Shown here piece by piece: positions 23,220 through 30,688 of a stretch of DNA of 32,174 nucleotides (its first letter is position 1; every line of letters begins with the position of its first letter). The stretch comes from Bacteroidota bacterium. GTDB taxonomy: Bacteria; Bacteroidota; Bacteroidia; Chitinophagales; Chitinophagaceae. The translations under genes and the position numbers were made by a program. Where the stretch lies: the NCBI GenBank assembly GCA_013288745.1, contig JABDBG010000026.1, positions 1 to 32,174 on the forward strand, in the 5' to 3' direction. Below the pieces are notes generated by a model. The model had not been told where the DNA came from, did no database searches, and worked only from the letters and a program-made list of their open reading frames with translations.

Positions 23220-23999
23220 TTACTTATTTAACGTTATTTGAATGGTTGTTCCGGTATTTATAATTGAAGTTATAGAAAAAATACCGCCAATCAAAGTCGT
23301 TCTATTTTGCATATTTTTTAATCCTATGCCTTTGTGTGATGATTGTAAGAGTGAAGTATCAAAACCAACACCATCGTCAGCATAAATAAATTTGAAAATG
23401 CGCGATTCGTATGCGAGTGTAACCGTAATATTTTGTGCTTTAGAATATTTGATACCATTGTTTAGCGCTTCTTGTAATACGCGAAAAATAACTATCTCTT
23501 CTTCGTTATTTAACCTGAATGGCTCTCCAATGATCTTTAATTCTGTTTTGTATTGTCTGGTATTTTGCAAAATCTTTAATTCATTTGCTATGGCTTCCTG
23601 TATACCAAGATCGGCAATTTTATCACCATGCATACTGCGACTAAGGTCTCTTAAATCATTAATCGCTTTACCGATTAACTCTTTTGTATCACCAACTTTT
23701 GTTTGAATACTTTCATCTGTATTTGATGGAAAAGTATTCAAATTGAGTTTAGCTAAACTAAGTACCTGGCCTACGTTATCATGTATTTCCTGGCTGATTG
23801 TTTTGAGTGTTTGCTCCTGAATTTCAATTTGAGTATGCAACAATTCTTCGGTAAACTGAATTTGTAACAATTGTTTCTCTACTTTATACTGTCTTCTTTT
23901 TCTTTGGTAGATGGCAAGAAACGCAAAAATAAAAGTTGACAACAAAAAGAGTAATAAAGAAGTAGCTATAATAGGGATAAGGATATCGCGATTGGTCAT
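23220..23999 (-). CDS. Sensor histidine kinase, HisKA_3/NarX-like, without a sensor domain
   Basis: A 259-residue kinase with one N-terminal transmembrane helix (about 8-30), a short coiled-coil linker and the HisKA_3 dimerisation domain with the phospho-acceptor H73 in SQEIHDNVGQVLSLAKLNL. The HATPase domain has an N box in EALNNGIKYSKA, G1 in DDGVGFD and G2 in GIGLKNM. Almost nothing lies outside the membrane, so it cannot sense a ligand by itself in the periplasm; the 7-TM protein encoded 1 nt upstream is a likely signal-input partner. Its cognate regulator follows downstream. Confidence 0.93.
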   Translation of the reverse strand: MTNRDILIPIIATSLLLFLLSTFIFAFLAIYQRKRRQYKVEKQLLQIQFTEELLHTQIEIQEQTLKTISQEIHDNVGQVLSLAKLNLNTFPSNTDESIQTKVGDTKELIGKAINDLRDLSRSMHGDKIADLGIQEAIANELKILQNTRQYKTELKIIGEPFRLNNEEEIVIFRVLQEALNNGIKYSKAQNITVTLAYESRIFKFIYADDGVGFDTSLLQSSHKGIGLKNMQNRTTLIGGIFSITSIINTGTTIQITLNK

Positions 24000-24000
24000 G

Positions 24001-24663
24001 TTAAATTATTTTATTCATTTTGATATTGTCTGATACGTCTAATAAAATGCCGGTTGAGTATAGTATATACATGGAGATGTTAAAAAATTGATACGTTACA
24101 AATATTAAGGTAATCTCTTCACTGGTTGAAAGCATTATATAATCCCATAAGCCAAATATTAAAATAGTGCAACTAGTAAAAAAAAACATGCCAAGTAAGT
24201 ACCAAAAAAGAGGCATTCTTGAATGTAAAAATATTGAGTCGTCTTCATAAATATCTAAAAGCAATGATAAGATCCAGGCGGTATAAATGATATTATTAAA
24301 ACACACCCATTCGCTAATGAAACGACCTTTCAAACCAACAAAAAATAAAAAATACAATGCCATTATAAATCCTATACCCCCCAAAGCGTAGAGGATCTTC
24401 TTCCCTCTTTTTGAAAACAGGTTTGCATTAAAAAAGAAAAAAGTGATAATGTATTCTGTTGGGATCAGGATATTATAACACATCCCTTTAATTTTTGCGT
24501 CTGTACAAAACAATTCGGCAGGCTGGGCAATACTGTCTGCAATACATAATAGGACTATTAACTTTGAGTTTACGCGTAATTTTTTCAAAGTTAATAATCC
24601 TATTAATGAAGGGATGATAGAACTGTATCCCGATATTTCATCTATTATTTTGTATGTAACCAT
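24001..24663 (-). CDS. Uncharacterised seven-transmembrane protein of a two-component module
   Basis: A 220-residue protein made almost wholly of hydrophobic segments: I count seven likely membrane helices (near residues 13-27, 37-52, 62-84, 90-110, 117-138, 148-175 and 184-206) joined by short loops. There is no catalytic motif. It is followed after 1 nt by a histidine kinase that lacks a sensor domain, then a NarL-type regulator. Translational coupling and gene order suggest that it is the sensor or a sensor accessory. The family is unnamed as far as I can tell. It begins 6 nt after the frameshifted gene upstream and may share its transcript. Confidence 0.75.
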   Translation of the reverse strand: MVTYKIIDEISGYSSIIPSLIGLLTLKKLRVNSKLIVLLCIADSIAQPAELFCTDAKIKGMCYNILIPTEYIITFFFFNANLFSKRGKKILYALGGIGFIMALYFLFFVGLKGRFISEWVCFNNIIYTAWILSLLLDIYEDDSIFLHSRMPLFWYLLGMFFFTSCTILIFGLWDYIMLSTSEEITLIFVTYQFFNISMYILYSTGILLDVSDNIKMNKII

Positions 24664-24669
24664 GCATGT

Positions 24670-25205
24670 TTAATGGCCGACAAAATAATCAATATCGTTG
24701 GATTGTTTGCCGCCTTTCGCATTATTTCTTACAATATGACCTCCTCCTGGTGGCGGGTTAGGATCTCCATACTCATTCGCAGTGAATTTCAGTTTTTTCA
24801 ATGGATAATATCTTGTTTCACTTTTACCTTTACTGTCTTTCTCTACTCTTTTTTCACAGCCCGCTGTGATCACATTTAACGTACCACCTTCATAACCTTT
24901 GGTTTTTCCATGATGAACGCCGAGTATCACCATTAAAAAAATTGGCGCTAACCGGGTTTCCATGTTCGTCTTTTTCACTACCGTCAAAAAAAACGCATGA
25001 TACTTTCTTTACTAAAAATAAAAGCCTGATGATCACAATCGATCATGGCTTTTGCCTTTTTTAATAAAGCGGCATCAGCACCTTTTGCTTTTGTGGCATT
25101 TACTTTGGTTTCAGTAATGTTTTTAATTTGATTGCGTGTGTGGATCATCTCGGTTGCTTCGTCCCAAGAGATCGGTTTTCCATAGCTTCTTTCGTTTGTT
25201 TTCAT
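24670..25205 (-). pseudogene. Unknown Bacteroidota protein, broken by two one-base frameshifts
   Basis: Three frames join into one plausible 177-residue protein. Frame 1 (ATG at 25205) reads ISWDEATEMI...AFIFSKESIMRFF. An extra base in an A8 run (24986-24993 on plus) shifts to DGSEKDEHGNPVSAN. An extra base in an A7 run (24935-24941) shifts again to LMVILGVHHGKTKGYEGGTL. The restored order resembles small uncharacterised Bacteroidota proteins with a [FIL]F[SN]K[ED] motif followed by a glycine-rich beta segment. Without correction, two ORFs remain (24984-25205 and 24670-24963/24987). Function unknown; the protein looks soluble. It precedes the 7-TM/kinase/regulator genes by 6 nt. Confidence 0.7.
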
Positions 25206-25383
25206 TCTGTGTTAGTTTAGATGATTAAATATAGAGCTCGTTAAATTCTAAACGGGTACCTTGAAAAATTAGTATGTGTTATGCAAAAGAAAGGCGTTAA
25301 TTAAAATATTAAGGGTGTTTTACACGGGTGCAAAAAACTTTTTCACGGGGTACAGTAGGCATTACAGTATAACTTATGCTGTA

Positions 25384-25413
25384 ATAAAAGAGGCCGCAAT
25401 AACTTGCGGCCTC
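25384..25413 (-). terminator. Intrinsic terminator of the superoxide dismutase gene
   Basis: GAGGCCGCAA (25390-25399) and TTGCGGCCTC (25404-25413) form a perfect 10-bp stem with a TAAC loop. On the minus strand T's follow. The rest of the 25206-25383 gap holds an ATTACAG/CTGTAAT inverted repeat and no convincing gene. Confidence 0.85.
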
Positions 25414-25436
25414 ATCCTAAATATGTTCTTGTTTAT

Positions 25437-26039
25437 TTATGCAGCTGCAAAACGTTCCGCAACTTTTGTCCAGTTTACAACATTCCAAAAAGCAGTTAAA
25501 TAATCAGCACGGCGATTTTGATATTTTAAGTAGTACGCATGTTCCCATACATCAGCACCTAAAATTGGTGTTCCCTTAACTTCAGCAACATCCATTAACG
25601 GATTATCCTGGTTAGGTGTAGAAGTAACTTCTAATTTACCATCCTTAACAATTAACCAAGACCAGCCGCTACCAAAGCGTGTCATACCTGCTGCTGCAAA
25701 TTTTTCCTTGAATGCATCCAAAGAACCAAATGCAGTATTGATAGCATCTGCTAATTTGCCCGTTGGTGCACCACCTGCTTTAGGCGCTAAGCTTTCCCAG
25801 AAAAAAGTATGGTTCCAGTGCCCACCACCGTTATTGCGTACAGCCGGACTAATTGAACCGGCAGCTGCAACCAGTTGCTCGATGGTTTTGCTTTCGTTCG
25901 GTGTGCCTGCGACTGCTTTATTAAGGTTATCTACATAGGCCTGGTGATGCTTGCCATGATGTATTTGCATGGTTAATGTGTCGATATGTGGCTCAAGTGC
26001 ATCGTGTGCATATGGTAGAGCCGGTAGTGTAAATGCCAT
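25437..26039 (-). CDS. sodA: Superoxide dismutase, Mn/Fe family
   Basis: A complete 200-residue iron/manganese superoxide dismutase, converting superoxide to hydrogen peroxide and oxygen. The metal ligands are visible: the first His in [15 protein letters not shown], the second in [11 protein letters not shown], and Asp and His in [12 protein letters not shown]. The GGGH motif and the NQD segment (Gln in [11 protein letters not shown]) look more like the manganese or cambialistic form than a strict iron enzyme; the metal cannot be fixed from sequence. No signal peptide, so cytosolic. It has its own promoter and terminator. Confidence 0.96.
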   Translation of the reverse strand: MAFTLPALPYAHDALEPHIDTLTMQIHHGKHHQAYVDNLNKAVAGTPNESKTIEQLVAAAGSISPAVRNNGGGHWNHTFFWESLAPKAGGAPTGKLADAINTAFGSLDAFKEKFAAAGMTRFGSGWSWLIVKDGKLEVTSTPNQDNPLMDVAEVKGTPILGADVWEHAYYLKYQNRRADYLTAFWNVVNWTKVAERFAAA

Positions 26040-26076
26040 AGTTTATTAGATTTTTATTGATTGAAAATTTATTCAA

Positions 26077-26108
26077 CAAATGTAGTTGTGTTCTTGTAAG
26101 ATGACAAA
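26077..26108 (-). promoter_or_regulatory. Promoter of the superoxide dismutase gene
   Basis: On the minus strand TTTG (26108-26105), a 20-nt spacer and TACATTTG (26084-26077) match the Bacteroidota consensus. The start codon lies 37 nt downstream of the -7 box. Confidence 0.7.
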
Positions 26109-26133
26109 TTCAATGCCATAAGATATTTACGAA

Positions 26134-27481
26134 TTAAGAAGCTTTTTCTTTTATGATAACTTTTACTTTATCGATCCTGTTCTTGTTTATTTCCAAAGGG
26201 ATAAAAATGAAATCTCCACTGACGATCTCTTCATTTACCTGTGGAAATTCTCCGGCGATCTCCAATATCAAACCTGCCAGTGAATCGCTATCACCTCTTA
26301 TTTCTTCAAATGTATTTGGCGGTAAGCCTAAAGCCTGGCAAACATCGTTGATCATTGTTTTGCCTTCAAAAATATAGGTAAAGTCATCGATCTTTTTATT
26401 GCCGCTCTCTTCGTCATCAAATTCATCTTTTATGTCGCCTATAATTTCCTCCATGATATCTTCCAGCGTTACAATTCCCGATGTGCCACCAAATTCATCT
26501 ACCACAACAGCAAAGTGTATGCGCCTGTTTCGAAATTCCTGTAAAAGATCTTCTATTAATTTTTGTTCATGTACAAAAAATGCAGGTCGTATCAAAGTAT
26601 GCCAATCGTAATTTTCAACTTTTGATGCATTTACATATGGCAATAGATCCTTGGTATGCAGCATACCCGCAACTTCATCCAGGTTATTTTTATATACGGG
26701 TAAGCGGGAATAATGCAGTTCTTCTATTTTTCTGATCACATCTTCAAAAGTGATGGTATATTCGATGCCACTAACGTCTAGGCGTGTACGCATTATTTGC
26801 TTAACAGTTGTGTCGCCAAATTTTCTGATACCTTTTAATATTTGTTTTTTCTTCAATAGTTGCCGCATTCTCAGGTAAACGGTCAATGGCGTAATCTAAT
26901 TGGCTATCATCCATCGCAGTAGAATTTTTTCCCGAAAAATTTCTTTCAATCCTGTCGCCAAAACTTACAAAGCGTTTACTTAAACGGATAACAATACCAT
27001 TGAAAATTTCTATCACTAAAGAAGATGCTGCGGCAAACCATATTTTATGGTTGGTAGCCCAAACCCTTGGCAGCACTTCTCCAAACAAAACAAGGATCAC
27101 TGTTACAATAACGATTTTAATAGCAAAGCTTACCCAAAAAGGAATAACAAAAGCGCTCAACCAGCCGGTCAATAAAATATTCAGAATTAAAATGATAGCT
27201 ATGTTCACGAGATTATTAGCGATCATGATAGATGCTAATAAAGTTTTAGGTTGCTCTAATAGAGTGATGATGCGTTTATATGCCGGCAGCTGCTTTGTTT
27301 TGAGTAGGTTGATATCTTTATATGTTAGAGAAAAGAAAGCTACTTCTGAACCGGCTACTAAAAAAGAAATAATGAAAAGAAATAAGGCTAAAAAAATAAG
27401 TATGGCAGAATCTGCAATTTGTATTGATAGCAAAGCAAAATGCAAATGGGTGGTAAAATTAAAAACCGAATGGTAATCCAA
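26134..27481 (-). pseudogene. gldE: GldE-like gliding-associated CNNM/CBS protein, split by a one-base frameshift
   Basis: The upstream frame (TTG at 27481 to 26801) encodes a CNNM/DUF21 membrane domain (ILIFLALFLFIISFLVAGSEVAFFSL, in parts, and LFGEVLPRVWA) and ends in IEEKTNIKRYQKI. The downstream frame (26886 to 26134) encodes a CBS pair (TVKQIMRTRLDVSGIEY, VVDEFGGTSGIVTLEDIMEE) and a CorC/HlyC C-terminal domain. Removing one A from an A6 run (26845-26850) restores ATIEEKQILKGIRKFGDTT and a 448-residue protein, the normal GldE length. GldE supports gliding motility or type IX secretion in Flavobacterium; the family also resembles magnesium/cobalt transporters. The ssb-mutY order upstream supports the name. 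Error or true mutation cannot be told apart. Confidence 0.88.
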
Positions 27482-27505
27482 AACAAATAATTTTAATGAA
27501 CAATT

Positions 27506-27533
27506 TTATTGTGGCAACAAATTGCCATAATAA
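27506..27533. other. Stem-loop between ssb and gldE
   Basis: A 12-bp stem (27506-27517 with 27522-27533, one G-T wobble) closes a 4-nt loop in the 60-bp gap. No T run follows on the minus strand, so it may be an mRNA-processing or stability element rather than a terminator. Confidence 0.4.
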
Positions 27534-27541
27534 GTTAAATT

Positions 27542-27961
27542 TTAAAAGGGTAGCTGTTCAGGTCTATCATCTACAGGAGGGATGTCTCCATCCATTCCTT
27601 CAGGAAATCCGCCGCCAGGGCTTCCATCGGTACGTTTATCCAGCATGATCAAATTATCGCCTACAATTTCTGTTGCGAATTTTTTATTGCCCTCTTTATC
27701 TTCCCAGCTGCGTGTTTTCAATCTTCCTTCAATATAAACCAGGCTTCCCTTGCGTAAATATTTTTCTGCTAATTCTGCCAATCCTCTCCACAAAACAATG
27801 GTGTGCCATTCTGTTTGTGAAATAAGTTTACCGCTTCTGTCTTTATAAGCTTCAGTAGTTGCTAATGAAAATTTAGCTACTGAAATATTCCCTTCTAAGA
27901 TTTGAATGTCGGGATCTTTACCTATGTTGCCAATCAGCATTACCCTGTTTACGCCTCTCAT
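27542..27961 (-). CDS. ssb: Single-stranded DNA-binding protein
   Basis: A 139-residue SSB. The OB-fold domain occupies about residues 1-105 (RGVNRVMLIGNIGKDPDI, TEWHTIVLWRGLAELAEKYL, YIEGRLKTRSW). A Gly/Pro-rich linker follows, then an acidic tip ending EQLPF, which serves as the partner-docking peptide. It protects single-stranded DNA and recruits repair and replication enzymes. It lies 38 nt downstream of mutY and upstream of gldE on the same strand. Confidence 0.96.
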   Translation of the reverse strand: MRGVNRVMLIGNIGKDPDIQILEGNISVAKFSLATTEAYKDRSGKLISQTEWHTIVLWRGLAELAEKYLRKGSLVYIEGRLKTRSWEDKEGNKKFATEIVGDNLIMLDKRTDGSPGGGFPEGMDGDIPPVDDRPEQLPF

Positions 27962-27999
27962 GTTGCTAGGTTTAAAAACGTTTACGAATTCCTATCCCT

Positions 28000-29085
28000 T
28001 TATAACAAATTTAAAGATACATTTTTATCCTGCAAATAGCCCGTGATAAATTTAGGAAAGGGCAATTTATCTAGCTTTTTTTGTGAAACAGCCTCATAAC
28101 CGGCTATCGATAAAGGCGCGGTTGTTTTGATCCTGATAAATTGTCCGTGTATAGTTTGGTGGGTCAATAATTGCCGGTACGGTTTTGAAATTTGCGTCAC
28201 TTCAAAAGAATTTTTACCAAATATATTTTTGATCGCCGCTATTTTTTTTAAGTTCTCCAGCGGCAATATTTTATCGTTTTCTATCAATACGAATTCATAT
28301 AAATTTTCCCAGATATCCTTCGCGCCGCGTTTGTGAACGAGTACTGATTGATTATGTTCAATTATCAAATAATAAAACCATCTTGTCTTTTTTACAATTG
28401 ATTTTTCTTTGATGGGCAGCAGGTTGATGGTCCCTTGTAAATACGCACTGCAATTGGTTTTCAGCGGACAAGTCGTACACAATGGCTGTTGCGGTTTGCA
28501 AATCGTAGCGCCGAGGTCCATCAATGCCTGGTTATAAATACCCGGCTGTTTTTTATCCAGTAATTCATTCGCTAACTGAGTAAATTCTTTTTTACCCTCT
28601 GTACTGTCAATCGGTGTTGCAATGCCGAATACCCTTGATAGAACACGAAACACATTTCCATCTACAACAGCATGCGGTAAATTAAAAGCAAAAGACCCAA
28701 TCGCTGCGGCAGTGTATGGGCCAATTCCTTTTAAGCCAATTATGCTTTCATACTCATCAGGAAATTTACCTTTCAATTTTTCAGAGATATATTTTGCAGT
28801 GGCTATTAAATTCTTGCAGCGGGTATAATAACCCAATCCTTCCCATAATTTAAAAACGGTTGTTTCCGGAGCTTTTGCAAGCTTTTGAATCGTTGGAAAT
28901 TGAGTGATAAAACGATTGTAATAAGCTAAGCCTTGTTCAACGCGGGTTTGCTGTAATATGATTTCGCTGAGCCATATTTTGTAAGGATCTTTTTCTCCCT
29001 TCCAGGGCATTTTCCGGTCGTTATCGGAGTGATTCCATGCAAGTAATTTTTTCGCAAAGAATTTCCTGTTCGCAGTTTCTTCCAT
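28000..29085 (-). CDS. mutY: A/G-specific adenine glycosylase
   Basis: A complete 361-residue MutY, which removes adenine mispaired with 8-oxoguanine. It shows the catalytic Glu in LQQTRVEQGLAYYNRF, the helix-hairpin-helix GLKGIGPYTAAAIGSFAF, the catalytic Asp in VVDGNVFRVLSR and the iron-sulfur cluster ligands C-x6-C-x2-C-x5-C (CKPQQPLCTTCPLKTNC). A NUDIX-like C-terminal domain that recognises 8-oxoguanine follows. It diverges from the HU-like gene; a 15-bp palindrome lies between the two starts. Confidence 0.96.
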   Translation of the reverse strand: MEETANRKFFAKKLLAWNHSDNDRKMPWKGEKDPYKIWLSEIILQQTRVEQGLAYYNRFITQFPTIQKLAKAPETTVFKLWEGLGYYTRCKNLIATAKYISEKLKGKFPDEYESIIGLKGIGPYTAAAIGSFAFNLPHAVVDGNVFRVLSRVFGIATPIDSTEGKKEFTQLANELLDKKQPGIYNQALMDLGATICKPQQPLCTTCPLKTNCSAYLQGTINLLPIKEKSIVKKTRWFYYLIIEHNQSVLVHKRGAKDIWENLYEFVLIENDKILPLENLKKIAAIKNIFGKNSFEVTQISKPYRQLLTHQTIHGQFIRIKTTAPLSIAGYEAVSQKKLDKLPFPKFITGYLQDKNVSLNLL

Positions 29086-29110
29086 TATCCTTCAAATTTC
29101 CAATAAAATT

Positions 29111-29125
29111 TGCTGATAATCAGCA
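29111..29125. promoter_or_regulatory. 15-bp palindrome between divergent mutY and HU-like genes
   Basis: TGCTGATAATCAGCA is perfectly symmetrical around one central base, a typical dimer-operator shape. It lies 25 nt from the mutY start and 70 nt from the HU-like start. Confidence 0.45.
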
Positions 29126-29195
29126 TATAAGCTTGTTTTTTTGGATTTTTTGTAGTACTTTTCCTTTACTACACATAAATTAAATCTTATCAAAT

Positions 29196-29504
29196 ATGAG
29201 AAAGGCAGATTTAATAGCAAAAATTTCAGACAAAACAGGCATCACTAAGGTAGATGTTATGATAACCCTGGAAACAATGTTTAAAGAAGTTAAGGAGTCT
29301 CTTATCGAAGGAGAAAATATTTATATACGTGGCTTCGGTAGTTTTATTACCAAAAAGAGAGCTGCTAAAATTGGTAGAAATATCAAAAAGAATATTGCCG
29401 TAGAGATCCCTGAACATTATATTCCCGCATTTAAGCCTGCTAAAGAATTTATTCAGGAGGTTAAAAATAAAAAGATCAGTACAGATACCCTGACTGATGA
29501 TTAG
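29196..29504 (+). CDS. HU/IHF-family DNA-binding protein
   Basis: A 102-residue HU-fold protein: RKADLIAKISDKTGITKVDV at the N-terminus, the GFGSFITKKRAAKIGRNIKK arm region, and the IPAFKPAKEFIQEV end typical of the family. It bends DNA as a dimer. The arm has IPEHYIPAFKP, where P-A-F-K-P is conserved and the tip is slightly longer than in E. coli HU. A short acidic tail (STDTLTDD) is extra. A candidate promoter (TTG / N20 / TACTTTTC, -7 at 29156-29163) lies upstream. Confidence 0.93.
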   Translation: MRKADLIAKISDKTGITKVDVMITLETMFKEVKESLIEGENIYIRGFGSFITKKRAAKIGRNIKKNIAVEIPEHYIPAFKPAKEFIQEVKNKKISTDTLTDD

Positions 29505-29507
29505 GCC

Positions 29508-29515
29508 TACCTTTG
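29508..29515 (+). promoter_or_regulatory. -7 promoter element of the TPR-protein gene
   Basis: TACCTTTG, exact TAnnTTTG, lies 3 nt after the HU-like stop and 19 nt before the GTG start. It continues as GCGCTTC, close to the GCGCCTC that follows the typA and adk boxes. No clear -33 element. Confidence 0.5.
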
Positions 29516-29534
29516 CGCTTCAAAATTATTTTTT

Positions 29535-30386
29535 GTGAAGCAACAGTTGATCTTAGCCGGCGGAGGATTACTCCTTTTGGCTTCTTTATTCTTCTTTGGA
29601 AAAACAGTTCAGAAAAAAACTCCAATGGTTATGCCAGCCATGGGAATGCCTGCTGCGCCCACCTTCAGTGTTGATACCTTTATCCTTGCAGAAAAGAAAA
29701 AGTTACCTGTTTATCAGTCAGATTACCTGGATAAGACAGAAAATAGTGTTGCCCGTGGCGATGTGAAGGAACAGCAGATAAAGGTTGATAATGAGCTCGC
29801 TGCGTTCTGGAAAGACTCTGTAAAACAAGCCGATTTATATATTTATTATACAGGAAAGGCCGCAGAGTTGGAAAATAATGAAAAAAACCTCACCTTTGCA
29901 GCCCAATTAATTTTACAGAGCCTCAAAGGAGAATCGGATGCTGGTAAAAAAGGTTGGAAAGCCGAACAGGCGATAGGCTTGTTCAATCAGGCAATTGAAT
30001 TGGATCCGAATAATGATGACCTGAAAGTTGGATTAGGAAGTTGTTACGTATTTGGAAAGGGAATGGCCGGAGATCCACAGGAGACAATGAAAGGCGTAAT
30101 GCAGTTATTGTCAGTGGTACAAAGGGATTCTACCAATATGAAAGCACAAATGGTACTTGGAATTGGGGGTGTGATCTCAACACAGTACGATAAAGCTATC
30201 GATCGTTTAACAACTGTTGTAAAGAATCAACCTAACAACTTAGAAGCAATATCATGGTTAGCAGATGCCTACGCAGGAAAAGGGGATAAAGCAAATGCGA
30301 TAAAATGGTACGAGATAACAAAACGGATGGTCAACGATCCCGAATACAGCAAAGAGATCGATCAAAGGATCAAATTGCTGCAATAA
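29535..30386 (+). CDS. Membrane-anchored TPR-repeat protein
   Basis: A 283-residue protein starting at GTG. One N-terminal membrane anchor (LILAGGGLLLLASLFFFGKTV, taken with its flanks) is followed by a low-complexity Met/Pro stretch and tetratricopeptide repeats (AIGLFNQAIELDPNNDDL, DKAIDRLTTVVKNQPNNLE, NAIKWYEITKRMVNDPEY). TPR proteins act as assembly scaffolds; no partner can be named. It follows HU by 30 nt and lies upstream of the small basic protein and RNase G, a gene group often seen in this order in Bacteroidota. The GTG start fits the -7 box just upstream. Confidence 0.85.
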   Translation: MKQQLILAGGGLLLLASLFFFGKTVQKKTPMVMPAMGMPAAPTFSVDTFILAEKKKLPVYQSDYLDKTENSVARGDVKEQQIKVDNELAAFWKDSVKQADLYIYYTGKAAELENNEKNLTFAAQLILQSLKGESDAGKKGWKAEQAIGLFNQAIELDPNNDDLKVGLGSCYVFGKGMAGDPQETMKGVMQLLSVVQRDSTNMKAQMVLGIGGVISTQYDKAIDRLTTVVKNQPNNLEAISWLADAYAGKGDKANAIKWYEITKRMVNDPEYSKEIDQRIKLLQ

Positions 30387-30454
30387 CAAGAGAATAAGAG
30401 ATACAATATAAAAATTATTTAAAAATTATTTTTCAACAACAAAAAGACTAGAAT

Positions 30455-30544
30455 ATGCCTTGTGGTAAAAAAAGAAAACGTCATAAGATTGCTACACACA
30501 AGCGTAAAAAGCGTTTAAGAAAGAACCGTCATAAGAAGAAATAA
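30455..30544 (+). CDS. 29-residue basic protein of the AURKAIP1/COX24 (bS22-like) family
   Basis: A 29-codon ORF, MPCGKKRKRHKIATHKRK then KRLRKNRHKKK and stop, lysine- and arginine-rich. It matches the small proteins annotated in Bacteroidota as AURKAIP1/COX24-domain proteins. They are related to mitoribosomal mS38 and the mycobacterial ribosomal protein bS22, which sit near the decoding region of the small subunit. A ribosomal role is therefore inferred from that family, not from the sequence alone. It falls between the TPR gene and RNase G and is followed by a GC-rich hairpin. Confidence 0.8.
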   Translation: MPCGKKRKRHKIATHKRKKRLRKNRHKKK

Positions 30545-30560
30545 TTTCTTTTTATAACAG

Positions 30561-30582
30561 GTGCCGGCATCCTCGCCGGCAC
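30561..30582 (+). terminator. GC-rich hairpin after the small basic protein gene
   Basis: GTGCCGGC (30561-30568) pairs with GCCGGCAC (30575-30582) around a 6-nt loop. The T tract after it is weak, so termination may be partial. The remaining 106 nt to RNase G contain a CATGCAC/GTGCATG inverted repeat and no recognised gene. Confidence 0.5.
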
Positions 30583-30688
30583 ACATTTATCAGCATGCAC
30601 TATGGTTTATCTATATGGTTAATCATCGTGCATGTATTGTAAGTTTTCCTTCCATAATGTTACAGGTCTAATTTAAAAAAAATTACGC

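Noticed and set aside
24670-24987. Independent 105-residue protein starting at TTG 24987 (or ATG 24963)
   Set aside because: Its N-terminal residues are not protein-like, while the alternative frame before it joins smoothly to the upstream ORF; a frameshifted single gene explains both parts better.
25276-25503. 75-codon plus-strand ORF between the unknown gene and superoxide dismutase
   Set aside because: It runs through the sodA terminator and into the sodA coding region antisense, with no promoter or family features.
27000-27476. 158-codon ORF on the plus strand
   Set aside because: It lies opposite the GldE membrane domain, whose frame is convincing; the plus-strand translation is low-complexity.
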